DNA of 64,000 nt from Centrapalus pauciflorus. Lineage: Eukaryota; Streptophyta; Magnoliopsida; Asterales; Asteraceae. The position numbers were made by a program, and so were the translations under genes. The stretch spans positions 62,001 to 126,000 of the forward strand of contig JAANYP010002633.1 of the NCBI GenBank assembly GCA_020465985.1, written 5' to 3'. The notes beneath the pieces are model-generated. The model worked only from the letters and a program-made list of their open reading frames with translations, was not told where the DNA came from and searched no databases. Positions 1 through 13,450 of this stretch are shown in pieces. Numbering within the stretch: position 1 is the stretch's first letter; each line of letters starts with the position of its first letter.

Positions 1-324
1 TTGTTTCTTACATTGATATTTCATATTTGAAGTTAATAAAAATTAAAAGAAACATTTTTTGCAAACACATATTAACAGTTTTTGATTCATATTTGAAGTT
101 AATACAAATTAAAAGAAACATTTTTTGCAAACACATATCATCTGTTTTTAATAATACAATATAATAATATTTTTTTATTTAATATCAAACAACTAAGTAT
201 TTTTTTTATCTTTAATTTAACTAGTTTTTATTTTAATTATATATAAATTTTATAATAATTTTTTAAAATATAAAATAAATGTATTTTCTAAACCAACCCA
301 TGTAATACATGGGTTGATAACCTA
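1..324. other. AT-rich intergenic DNA with a Helitron-like terminal hairpin
   Basis: No gene is visible. A near-perfect direct repeat of about 50 bases (around 25-70 and 88-135) sits at the left edge. At 297-316 the bases aacccatgtaatacatgggt form a hairpin of the kind found just inside Helitron 3' ends. The expected CTAG after it is not intact (CTAT is seen), so this is at best a decayed terminus. Confidence 0.4.
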
Positions 325-857
325 TGTATTATAATAAAACAAAACAATTCATGTCATATGTCACTTTTACAATACAAGAAAATTTTATTTTTCCACTTCT
401 TTTTCCAAATTTAACACATTAACTTAATTGCATTAAATTTTGACTTTATTTTTTTTCATTAATTAATTAGTAATAAATTAGATTTTGTAACATTTAAATT
501 TAATGTTTACCTAAAATAAATATCTATAATTATTATCCATAATAATCATAATTAGATTCAAATGAAAAAATTTGAATTAGTTGTGGAAATTATTATTATT
601 ATGTATAATAATAGAAAAAATCAAATGTCACGTGTCACCTCTACGTTCACCAAGAAGATTATTACAACTTATAAAAAATAAAAGATAAATACAATTTAAT
701 ATTTTTAAAAAAGATAAATATACTCTATTTTTTAATCTGTAAATAATAAAAAATTAACACAATTATTATTTATGTATGTTTTTATTTTTACTCATATACA
801 TTTTATATAAATAAATTTAATTAAAAATATCCACGTAATACGTGGGTTATAAACTAG
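325..857 (+). mobile_element. Non-autonomous Helitron(s), one with an intact 3' end
   Basis: The 3' end is clear. A hairpin (ccacg at 831-835 paired with cgtgg at 841-845) is followed by CTAG at 854-857 and then a T, the Helitron hallmark. Two 5'-like starts lie inside the interval: an ATTATAATAA stretch followed by CATATGTCAC near 325-363, and a similar one followed by CACGTGTCACC near 597-640. One element may therefore sit next to, or inside, an older relative. There is no coding capacity. Confidence 0.6.
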
Positions 858-865
858 TTTATTAT

Positions 866-1965
866 AAAAGAGCTAGCCATGCTTTTTTTTTTTTGGGACC
901 AAGGCCCTCTTTAACTTAGTAAAAATAACATATAATAACATATATGTTGCAAAAAATATAAAAATAATTAGAGAGGTCTTGGGGGACCTTTCCATCAAGT
1001 GGCTCTGCCCAACGACTAATCAACCCCGATTAATAAAATGAAAAGATATAACATTTTATCGTAATGATACGTCAATCTTCTTTCTTTTTTTTTTTTTTTA
1101 AAGACAATGTTTTATTAGCAAACCATCCAGAAAAAAAAAAAGAAACATACACCGATCAAGAAAGTTCTGAGTAAGAGCAACTCATAAGAAAGAGTTTGTA
1201 AAACCACAAGAAAAGTAACATAAACTTAGAAAACCCGAAGATGTCTCTTAACACCAACAGACACACCAGACCTAGCTTACTGCATATCAACATGGACATG
1301 AAACCCACATCGACCAACTTCATAGTTTTTGGCTTCTGTGAGTCTTCAATTACATTAACCATTGACCTTCTAGTTACATGTTCTTTTTCATATGTTTATG
1401 TTTTAATAATTGAAAATTTTCTTCTACATGTATGTTACAATACATTCAAAACTGAAACTATTTCGGGCTTGTTTAACGCACAATTTGTAAACTTATAGCA
1501 TGTAAGACCATTCATTTCATTATTAAATTTCACATCCTGTATTCATCGTTTGTTAGCATATTTATTAAATAAATATCTTTCATAAGAATAGTTTACAACT
1601 ATAACAGACAAAAAAATTATAATAACTAAAATAGATCATCGCCTATCAAATTATATTACTAATTTGTGACGCTTTCTAAGTATTGTATAAATTTGTGACA
1701 TTTTCTTAAAAATATAAAATGAAAGAAAAGTGCTACAACTAGAAAATTGGAAAAGCCACCCCTTCATTCAGTGGTGGATCTAGAAAATTATGGCATTGAA
1801 AAAAAGTTTAACCTTAAACCAAGAGACGGTTGATAGGATGAGCGCAAAAATCATCAACAGACAACAAAATCATAGTCATTGTTAGTAGCTAGCAAAACAA
1901 CATAAAGAACAACCCTACAATGAAATTATCAATTTCATATTAACAAAACCAGTAATGAAGAGTGT
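866..1965. repeat. Tandem segmental duplication, copy A
   Basis: This ~1.1 kb segment is repeated about 1.6 kb downstream (2469-3908) in the same orientation. Shared landmarks in the same order include the ctagccatgc start, the gaggtcttgg block, the cacatcgaccaactt block and the cagtaatgaagagtgt end. Copy A lacks the 273 bp hAT MITE of copy B and ends within the hAT element that begins near 1770. Short ORFs here (for example 1241-1498) are not convincing genes. Confidence 0.85.
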
Positions 1966-2468
1966 CTTTTTTATGGGTTCATTGACATTGGTCCAATCAT
2001 AAATACCTTGAATAGACTTGTATATCTAGTTTAGGTTGGAGTTTGTTTGAATTTGGAGATTTATTTGGGTATTCAAAGTCACCTTCGAACAAGCTTCTAT
2101 GTGTATGTAATGACAAATTTAATTAAGATTCAAACATTGTTCTTTAAGTTATTAGAAAAAGTGAATATTGAAATATGTATGTATGTGTACGTAGCTTATC
2201 ATCGGTTTATTGAGATTGAACTTTTCTATAAGTTATTAAAATCTCTTTAAAAAGAATTTATCTTATAATTATCATTTTGACTATTCAACTTTCAAAATTT
2301 TCACATTTAGGCATTAAACAATTTTTAGTCGCTAAATTAGAAGAAATTTAATAAAATTTTTATATATACAACCGTCCAAAGAGCTATCACTTCCAACCGT
2401 CCAAAGGATTACGAGCAAGAGAAACTATCATACAATTGTAGGGCCGGTAGTGCCATCATATTTATTTT
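1966..2468. other. Spacer between duplicated copies
   Basis: AT-rich spacer with no recognisable gene. A short direct repeat (caaccgtccaaag) occurs near 2370 and 2396. The 67-codon ORF at 2047-2250 has no features of a conserved protein. Confidence 0.4.
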
Positions 2469-3908
2469 AAAAGACCTAGCCATGCTTTTTTTTTTTCTTT
2501 TGGACCAATGCCCTCTTTAACTTAGTAAAAATAACATATAATAACATATATGTTGCAAAAAAAAAAAAAATAATAATAATAATAATTAGAGAGGTCTTGG
2601 GGACCTTTCCCTTCTTTCCATCAAGTGGCTCTGCTCAACGACTAATAACCCCGGTTAATAAAATGAAAAGATATAACATTTTATCATAATGATACGTCAA
2701 TCTTCTTTCTTTCTTTTTTTTAAAAGACAATGTTAGCAAATCATCCAGAAAAAAAAAAAAAGAAACAATACATCGATCAAGAAAGATCTAAGTAAGAACA
2801 ACCATAAAAAAAGTTTGTAAAACCACAAGAGGATTAACATAAACTTAGAAAAACCAAAGATGTCTCCCAACACCAACGGATAGATAAACAAGACCCTTAC
2901 TGCGTATCAAGCATCCATGGACATGAAACCCACATCGACCAACTTAGGGGTGTAATCGAGCCGAGTCGAGTATCACCAAGCTCGAGCTCGACAATCAAAC
3001 TCGAGATCGAAACTCAACTCGAGCTCGATCGAGCCTTAGTTCTGAAACTCGTGCTCGAATCGCGAGCCTATCGAGCAGACTATTTTAATACTCGAGCTCG
3101 ACTCGATTAATACTCGAGTAGCTCGAGCTCGGATCGATTAACTGTGGGTCGATTTCGAGTTTTCTACGAGTCGATCCTGAGTAGCTCACGAGTTGTCTCG
3201 TCTCGTTTACACCCCTAGACCAACTCCATAATTTTTTGCTTCTGTAGAGTCTTCAACTACATTAACCATTGACCTTCTAGTAACATGTTCTTTTTCATAT
3301 GTTTATGTTTTAATAATTGAAAATTTTCTTCTACATGTATGTTACAAATACATTCAAAACTGAAACTATTTCGGGCTTTGTTTAACGCACAATTTGTGAG
3401 AGCTTATCGATATTAAACTTATAGCATGTAAGACCATTCATTTCATTATTAAATTTCACATCCTGTATTCATCATTTGTTAGCATAATTATTAAATAAAT
3501 CTCTTACATAAGAATATTTTACAACTATAACAGACAAAAAAAAATATAATAACTAAAATAGATCATCACCTATCAAATTATATTACTAATTTGTGACGCT
3601 TTCTAAGTATTGTATAACCAATTTGTGACATTTTCTTAAAAATAAAAATGAAAGAATAATGCTACAACTAGAAAATGGGAAAAACCACCCCTTCATGCAG
3701 TGGCGGATCTAGAAAATTATGGCATTGGGGGCAAAAAAAGTTTAACCTTAAACCATGAGACGGTTGATAGGCTGAGTGCAAAAATCATCAACAGACAACA
3801 AAATCATAGTCATTAACTCATTATTAGTAGCTAGCAGAACAACACAAAGAACAACCCTACAAAGAATTTATCAATTTCATATTAACAAAATCAGTAATGA
3901 AGAGTGTG
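2469..3908. repeat. Tandem segmental duplication, copy B
   Basis: Second copy of the segment at 866-1965. Its extra length is mostly a 273 bp transposon plus its 8 bp target duplication (2945-3225). Apart from that the two copies align with small indels and substitutions. Part of its right end lies inside a complete hAT-type element (3698-4160), whose left part is also present in copy A. Confidence 0.85.
2945..3217. mobile_element. hAT-type MITE with 8 bp TSD and a paralogous empty site
   Basis: The element begins TAGGGGTGTAATCGAG and ends with its near-complement CTCGTTTACACCCCTA. It is flanked by gaccaact at 2937-2944 and 3218-3225, an exact 8 bp target duplication as expected for hAT elements. 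The matching place in copy A (around 1313-1322) has a single uninterrupted gaccaact, giving a natural empty site. The interior is rich in repeated CTCGAG motifs. Confidence 0.9.
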
Positions 3909-4160
3909 ACTTAGAAACATATGAAATTGTGTTGGGCTAGTGGTCTTATTAAATCATTGAGAATTAGAGGGCCTTGCAAAAAATCCATTGAGGGGTTGAG
4001 GACCTTTTCTCTTCTTAATGGACTGCTACATGTTAATGAAAAGTTTGACTTTTGGACTCTTTGGGGGCTTATTGAAATTTTTATAAATGGCCTAAAAATA
4101 TTCTAATGGACTTTGCTATGTCAATTTAACATCCCCCTTCCCTGCTTAGCTCCGCCCCTG
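3698..4160. mobile_element. hAT-type non-autonomous element, TSD CCTTCATG
   Basis: Ends are CAGTGGCGGA on the left and TCCGCCCCTG on the right (complement CAGGGGCGGA), a common hAT terminus. An 8 bp duplication ccttcatg flanks it at 3690-3697 and 4161-4168. It holds only a spurious 61-codon ORF. Copy A carries its left end near 1770, so it inserted before the segmental duplication. Confidence 0.85.
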
Positions 4161-4164
4161 CCTT

Positions 4165-4211
4165 CATGGTTTAGTTGGTACGCTATATCTAACCACTGAG
4201 TGTTCCGATAC
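4165..4211 (+). repeat. Possible tRNA-derived SINE head
   Basis: The sequence tggtttagttgg matches the Pol III box A pattern in 11 of 12 positions. A weak box B-like tgttccgatac follows about 30 bases later. There is no tRNA cloverleaf, so this would be a SINE remnant and not a tRNA gene. It may also be chance. Confidence 0.25.
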
Positions 4212-4471
4212 TTTTATTTCCACGTATTGGGAAAAAAAACTATGTATTAATAAAAATCAAGAATAATCTAGATGGAATTTCAAATAAAAATGTAGATAAA
4301 AATAATGTATTTATAACAACATGTTTATTTTTTCTATAAAAGAAAACATATTAAAGGTTAAAATTGAAAATAAAATAATATATTATATAATAATTTAATA
4401 TTATAAAGTTTGTATTCTTAAAATAGTTTAGACGATAATAAATTTTATATCATGTAGATAATAACAATATG

Positions 4472-4473
<2 letters not shown>
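4212..4473. other. AT-rich spacer
   Basis: AT-rich sequence with no gene, repeat or motif I can name. Confidence 0.3.

Positions 4474-4474
<1 letters not shown>

Positions 4475-4512
<38 letters not shown>
4475..4512. repeat. (AT)n microsatellite
   Basis: About 19 uninterrupted AT units directly abutting the left end of the TIR element at 4512-4945. Confidence 0.95.
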
Positions 4513-4515
<3 letters not shown>

Positions 4516-4945
4516 GGTTCAAATGAGTACCACTAGTTTTGCGGAGTACCGGAGGTACCTCGCTTAAAACCATTTTTTTTTTTGAAATTTTTTTTCATAA
4601 TCATGTTTAAATTAATAATATAAGACTACTTGCAAAAAATCACACCTAAACACACACTATAACTATGTGAAACGTGCAAGTTCACATGAACTGCACTGTT
4701 GTGAATGTATGTTCACAGCTAAGCATGTTCACATGAATTTTTTCACGTTCACATGACTTTTAAGAGGCTAGAAAGTGTGAATGTGTGTAATTCTTTTACG
4801 AATAGGCTTATATTATTTGTATCTAAATGAATATGAAAAAAAATTAAAAAAAAACTTTTTTTCGGAGCATGTTCACATCTAAAACCCGTGTGTTCACAGG
4901 TACTCACGGTACTCTGCATTTTTTAGGTACTCACACGAACCATAT
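4512..4945. mobile_element. TIR element seated in a TA microsatellite
   Basis: The left end (tttgggttcaaatgagtacc) pairs with the right end (ggtactcacacgaaccata), giving imperfect terminal inverted repeats of about 20 bases. It lies between an (AT)n run on the left and an (AT)n(AC)n run on the right. The interior repeats ttcacatgaa/gtgaatg motifs. There is no ORF of interest. The layout resembles rice Micron-type elements, which are flanked by (TA)n; that family assignment is inference. Confidence 0.55.
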
Positions 4946-4947
4946 TC

Positions 4948-4996
<49 letters not shown>
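4948..4996. repeat. Compound (AT)n(AC)n microsatellite
   Basis: About 11 AT units followed by about 13 AC units. It lies between two TIR elements. Confidence 0.95.
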
Positions 4997-4997
<1 letters not shown>

Positions 4998-4999
<2 letters not shown>

Positions 5000-6088
5000 G
5001 GGTTGGGATCATTGCAGAACCTTAATTTAATGTAGAACCATAGAACCAATCTAAACCATTGAATTATAATATAACACTAGGGATAAGATGGTAATTATGC
5101 AATTAACATTGAATTAATAGTAGCCTACTATATTTGACTGCACATTTTGACCATTTTTTACTTTTTTAATATCGAACGGACATGCAGTGTTGCATACATG
5201 ATATATTGTATCACTTCGACGTTGAATGTGTGATATAAACTGTAATTCGACATTGAATGATCTCTATATAATATATTGAATGGACGTCTAGGTAAAAAAA
5301 ATTACGAAAAATAAACACGTAAAATTTTTTCGAAAAAAATATATCATTATTGTTCTCATTAAATCATCCAACTTTTGACTACTAATTTTGATCATTATTT
5401 TGGTTCTGTTAATTTTGAATGTACATGCGGTGTTGCATCGACATTGTATATACGACATCAAGTGTTCATTCGACATTGAATGATATCAGCCATGCTACAT
5501 TGCATCGTGGTCTGTGTAATTTTTTTACGAAAAATAAACACGTAAAATTTTTTCTAAAAAAATATATCATTACTGTTCTCATTAAATCAACCCACTTTTG
5601 ACTACTAATTTTGACCATTATTTTGATTCTGTTAATTTTGAATGTACATGCAGTGTTGCATCGCCGTTGAATATACGATATCAAGTGTTCATTCGACATT
5701 GAATGATATCGGCCATGCTACATTGCATCGTGGTCTGGGTAATTTCTTTTTTTTACGAAAAATAAACACGTAAATTTTTTCGGAAAAAATATATCATGAC
5801 CGGTCTCGTTTTAAAGAGTATAAAGTTCTCGTTTTTATGGTATAATTTTTTTGATTTAACAATTAATTATATTAATGTTATTTTAATTTAAAGAAAAATG
5901 ATATTTATTTTACTAGTGCCAATTTTTTTGGTATTTACAATCTATTCCTCTTTTACCCTGAAAGAATTATTTTTCACTAATTTCAAACTTGATGGTTTTA
6001 GTCAAGACCATTTGATTAATATAATCTATGGACGATATTGATTCTACGATTCTACACTAAATTTAGGTTCTGCAATGATCCCATCTAT
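4998..6088. mobile_element. TIR element (~1.1 kb) with internal tandem repeats
   Basis: Terminal inverted repeats of roughly 40 bases: the left end carries gggatcattgcagaacct and the right end aggttctgcaatgatccc. It is bordered by AC/AT microsatellite on both sides (acacacatatag on the left, ctatatacacacaca on the right). The centre is a tandem array of ~225 bp units. Short ORFs inside come from the repeats and do not look like proteins. Confidence 0.7.
5300..5790. repeat. ~225 bp tandem repeat, two full units and a partial one
   Basis: The motif acgaaaaataaacacgtaaa starts at about 5304, 5527 and 5755, giving unit lengths of 223 and 228 bases. Units share the ttttgactactaattttga, gaatgtacatgc and ttcattcgacattgaatgat blocks. 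All lie inside the TIR element at 4998-6088. Confidence 0.85.
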
Positions 6089-6478
6089 ATACACACACAC
6101 ATAAAACACACTTTCAGACTTTGGTGCTAACAAAGGAAAGGGAGAAAGGGTTCAAAAGGGCCCGTATATATATTTTCATTTTTGGCAACCCAATACCTAA
6201 TGATCCAAACTCGATGTCACATTTTCAGTAATAATAATATTATGTCAACTCATTTTAGTATTTAACCCCGTGATCTCGATAGTATAATTAATCCACTAAA
6301 ATTATAATCCGGTGACACGTATATCTCAATCCTGACACGTATAAATCCACTAATCGGAATATATTGGAGCAACGCAATATAAATAAAACAATAATCCACT
6401 AAAATAATTTAACGTACCAGGTCTGAAAACGGGATGTTACAAAATAATTTTGAGAACATTAATGATATAAAACATTAA
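6089..6478. other. Spacer without visible gene
   Basis: AT-rich sequence beginning with a short (CA)n run. No coding signal or recognisable repeat ends seen. Confidence 0.35.
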
Positions 6479-6479
6479 T

Positions 6480-6856
6480 AAGAGGTTGTTTTGTTTTGCG
6501 TTATGAATGAGATTATTAGTGTATTACGTTAAAATAACGCAAATAATTGGTTTAAAGTGTTTGAGTTACATGCGTTAATAAGTTATTATTTGCGTTTAGA
6601 GATAATCCTACCACAGTTTTTCATAGGTTAAAAAATGTGGCTTAATTGCTAGATAAGTGATAATTTGGTCATTTACAAGTTAAAACGCAAATCCAAACAC
6701 TTTAAAAACTGATTATCTGATAATTATGATAACAAACAGCAGAAGATAAACTAAACGCTACATTTTCAGCAACATTTTTTGTTACAACTATTATCTTATT
6801 ATTGGTTTCCAAGACGCTACAACACTTTTTTAAACGCAAATACAAACACTCTCTAA
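6480..6856. mobile_element. MITE-like repeat related to the copy near 61.76-62.06 kb
   Basis: The block from gttgttttgttttgcgttat through cgcaaatccaaacacttt is recognisable, in reverse complement, in the segment around 61755-62055 (for example aaccaattatt followed by gttattgtaacgtaatg). Imperfect terminal inversion is seen between its left end and gataacaaacagcag. Exact ends and TSD are not resolved. It lies a few hundred bases upstream of the DHAR gene. Confidence 0.5.
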
Positions 6857-7089
6857 ATCTTAATTTTAAAATAAGACAAATTTAAACAACAATATCCTCA
6901 TAGAATCTGAATATAAATTAATATAGAAAAATACATTGTTAATTAAAACATAAAAAAAGACTTGCTATGGGCATCAATGGCCAATGGGTGATGAGATGTG
7001 AATGGAAATCTCTTCCATGAAAATGTTTCTAGACCTTTGTTCCGTTATGCTACGGTGCACGCGAAACGTCCATTAGTCGGGTGTGAATT

Positions 7090-7270
7090 TCAGGTGTGAG
7101 TGTGACGACAAAATAATGACACGTATATACGTTACAATTTCGCCATAAATACAGTCTTAATTCATTCATACGAAGAAGAAGAAGAAGAATTCGCTAGAAG
7201 AAACAATAAAGTATCGTCTGTCTGATCTTCTCTACCAAAGAAAAAGAATCAGAACTTTCTTCCATCTTTA
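7090..7270 (+). promoter_or_regulatory. Probable DHAR promoter and 5'UTR
   Basis: Directly upstream of the DHAR start. A TATA-like cataaataca lies near 7143-7152. A TGACG (as-1-like) motif lies near 7100 and an ABRE-like gacacgtata near 7120. A GAA repeat (gaagaagaagaagaagaa, about 7171-7188) is typical of plant 5'UTRs. These are motif observations only; transcription start and regulation are not shown. Confidence 0.4.
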
Positions 7271-10384
<3,114 letters not shown>

Positions 10385-11856
10385 AGCCGTCCCAATTTAT
10401 AGGCGAAGCGACTCATTTTCAGTAGTTTTTCTTTTGTGAATCTTTGATCATATGTATGTTATGCCATGCACCGGAGTAGTTTAAGATTGTGTTAGCTGGA
10501 TTTTAATCTTACAAGTCTTTATGATGATTGCATAAACATTATATGATCGTAGAACTGTAATTTTTCTTATTTTTTGCTTTCGTATGAAGATGATGGTGTG
10601 ACCTATTTTGTTAAACAAACTCAATTGACCTTTTGATTTTGTAATCTTTAGAATATTGTTTTGGGCATTTTTGACATGTGACTGTATCAATGTTTTGGAA
10701 AGAAGTCAATAGCCATGAACAATGGGTGAAGCTAGCTAGGACCGTTCATCAGTTCGGTTTTGGGTACATTTGGTTTCCTCGGTTTGGAATTTTTAGAGGT
10801 GAAAGCGAAAACTGAACCAAATCAATTTACTAGTGGACCAAATCAAACCAAAAACCTAATTTTAGATCAGTTTGGTTTGGTTCGAAAACTGAAAAAACCG
10901 AATTACAGATTGGGACTGCTGTTGCTTTGCTTCACTTGGTGGGCTGTTACACAACTTGGGTTGATGTTATTTTGGATGTATTTGAGTTTTAGTCATGCAT
11001 TTATGATGGCAAGACCGGCTTCTAAGTTGTGTAACACATCCTAATAAAGTAACAACTAACAAGTTAAGAACCCATTTACACAAGCAGTTTGGGCTTAAAT
11101 TTTGGGCTCGAAATCTGGAATTGAGCTGAATCGAGGCTTGTTTAGTTAATGAAACATTTCGGTTTAAGATTTTTAATAAAACTGAAAACAATACAGATTA
11201 TCTTGGAAACACAGTTTAGAAGCAAGAACATGTTTAGAATGATTAAAAGAGTTCTTTTTAGTTTTCATTCAACCATGACATACACACTCTCTCTACAAAA
11301 CCCTCCATCTCTCATTTGAAAACGAAAGCGCATCTGAAAACATCAAAATGGAGTTTTCAATAGGTAGTTTATAAACTGAAAATTAAAAACAACTAAAAAC
11401 AGTGGATCTAAACGCGTTTTCTAGAAACCCTTGTTTTCGACGATAATTTTCACCGAAAATAGGTTTACTAAACATGCCCAAAAGAATTCGGTTTTTTTTT
11501 TCTTTTACAGTTTTCAAACTGGTTTCGAACTCGGTTTAGATTTGAGTGAATCCATTCTGAAATCGGTTTGGTTCTTGAAAATTTTCTAAATCAAGAAAAT
11601 CAAAAATAGAACATATGAATAGCCCTAATGGTAGAATTATCCACCATATTAAATCTAGTTGGCACATTATAAGTAAATCATATCATAATCATGAGGGTAG
11701 GCATCAATAGTAGGATGCATTTTTTTTGGGTATTAATTTATATAACAGTTTCATTTTAATCCTTCTAATTTTATTAGATTTTCATTTTAATCCATTTCTT
11801 ATAAACATTCATATTATACAATCTTTAAGTAGGCCCTATTAATAATTTTATATGTA
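10385..11856. other. DHAR 3' flank and unclassified repeats
   Basis: The first ~300 bases should hold the DHAR 3'UTR. From about 10745 to 11600 there are repeated ggtttggt/ttcggttt-rich stretches, as in the decayed repeats common in plant spacers. ORFs at 10760-11044 and 10967-11191 lie in this repeat and overlap on opposite strands, so I do not treat them as genes. Confidence 0.4.
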
Positions 11857-12223
11857 CTAGTTTATTACCCGCGTATTACGCGGATATTTTTAATATATAT
11901 TAAATACAATAAATTAAAAGGTAAAGATATAAATATTAATTTTTTAAACAAAACTATATAAATAGTAATTATTTTCTTATATTTTCTTAAGCTTTTATTA
12001 TATTATATTATAATTAATAAGCTAGTAAAGTATTAGATTTTGTTTGATTTTGTTTGATTTTATTTGAACTTAAAAGTAGATTATGTTAGATTTGGATAGA
12101 ATTAAATTAAATTTATTTATTATTTTAAAACTCATAAATACCACGTGTCGATTCATGGTGATGACACGTGGCTTCACAAGAGAAGAGTATAGTTACTCTT
12201 TTAATAGTATAGATAGAGATAGA
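11857..12223 (-). mobile_element. Non-autonomous Helitron, complete ends
   Basis: Read on the minus strand it begins TCTATCTCTATCTATACTAT after an A and ends with the hairpin CCGCGTAATACGCGG followed by AATAAACTAG and then T. This gives the canonical A|TC...CTAG|T structure with a hairpin about 10 bases from the 3' end. A CACGTGTCATC box lies near the 5' end, as in other Helitrons of this window. Length 367 bases, no coding. Confidence 0.88.
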
Positions 12224-13144
12224 TTATTAATATAGGAAAAATGTTTTAAAAAGAAATATGTATCATAAGTATGATTGCTGATTAAAGAAAGTGTTTTCTT
12301 GAAAAACTTGAATTTATGTTGCAAAACAATGTTCTTATGGTTATATGATTATATAGTAGAAGCTATTTTTGGAATATAGTAATTATTTGTTTATTAAATT
12401 ATTATCCCAAAGCTACATCAAGAATGCTAAATATGTGAAAATCAAATTATCAAGTGATATGATTTGACCTAACAAGCCAAATTGGACAAAGAAAGTGGGG
12501 TCTAAGAATAGCCGCCCTACCTAGATATGGTCATATGGCTAACTACATAGTACATATGATATGGTTACTTTCGATTCATAGTTATCGCGTTCGCTATACG
12601 GCCGGACCACAAACCTATATGATGTTGTTGTCATGCCGATCGATCGTACCACAAGGACTCCTCACCTCCCATTTGTATAGTAAGAAACTAAAAAGTAGGG
12701 TTTACTGAATCCGGTCGGTTTACTTGATATTCAAGTAGAGCTTATGATTTTATGATTTTGTTTTTTTGACAGGCCGGGATGTTCATTGAGTTAGTTTGGC
12801 CGGAAAAATGGTTCCTTCATCACCATCTAGAGAACTGATTATCAATCGTCGTTCTCATCCTAAAAGGAATGAACAATTATCGGTGATAGCATGTCACGTT
12901 CTCGTATGGATTGGAGCAAAAATTTGGATACCAACGTTGAAGCTAAATGTGTAAAGTAAAAACTATGAGTTTATTGTTATTTGTAATATACTTGAAATTA
13001 AATTGTACAAAATATTGTTGTTTAAAATTTTATGACTATTTCACATGCACAAATATTTCATGCTATACTTTTAAACCCATGAACATCCGAATTCAAATAT
13101 AAGTTAATTTATTATATAAATAGAAAATGTATAAATTTATGATA
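12224..13144. other. Intergenic, no supported gene
   Basis: No ORF or conserved protein motif seen. A splice acceptor-like ttttttgacag precedes a slightly GC-richer stretch at about 12773-12900, but no reading frame there looks like a known protein. Confidence 0.3.
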
Positions 13145-13153
13145 TTAATTCAA

Positions 13154-13441
13154 GCGGAAATTACTCTATTAATCATTTAAGTTTACCTATTATAACTGGT
13201 TTAGTCCTTTAACTTTTGAAATTACTCTGCTAATCCTTTAAATAGAAATTCTGAACACCAATGGCCCTTTATTCATACGGAAAATGTTAAATCTCATCGC
13301 ATTCCTCCAAACATCCATTTGAATAAAGGACCGTTGGTGTTCAGAATTTCTTTTTAAAGGATTAGTAGAGTAATTTCAAAAGTTAAAGGACTAAACCAGT
13401 TATAATAGGTAAACTTAAAGGATTAATTGAGTAATTTCCTC
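13154..13441. mobile_element. Mutator-like MITE with ~120 bp arms and 9 bp TSD
   Basis: Flanked by an exact 9 bp duplication ttaattcaa at 13145-13153 and 13442-13450, the size used by Mutator elements. The left arm (gcggaaattactct through ccctttattca) is complementary over about 120 bases to the right arm (tgaataaagg through gagtaatttcc) with few mismatches, leaving a ~45 base loop. Total length 288 bases. Confidence 0.92.
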
Positions 13442-13450
13442 TTAATTCAA

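Noticed and set aside
4165..4211. tRNA gene
   Set aside because: Box A-like match only; no cloverleaf stems or acceptor pairing.
5300..5790. CRISPR-like array
   Set aside because: Repeat units are ~225 bases without spacers, in a plant transposon; a tandem repeat explains it.
10760..11191. Overlapping opposite-strand ORFs of 94 and 74 codons
   Set aside because: Located in ggtttggt-type repeat sequence; neither has conserved motifs.
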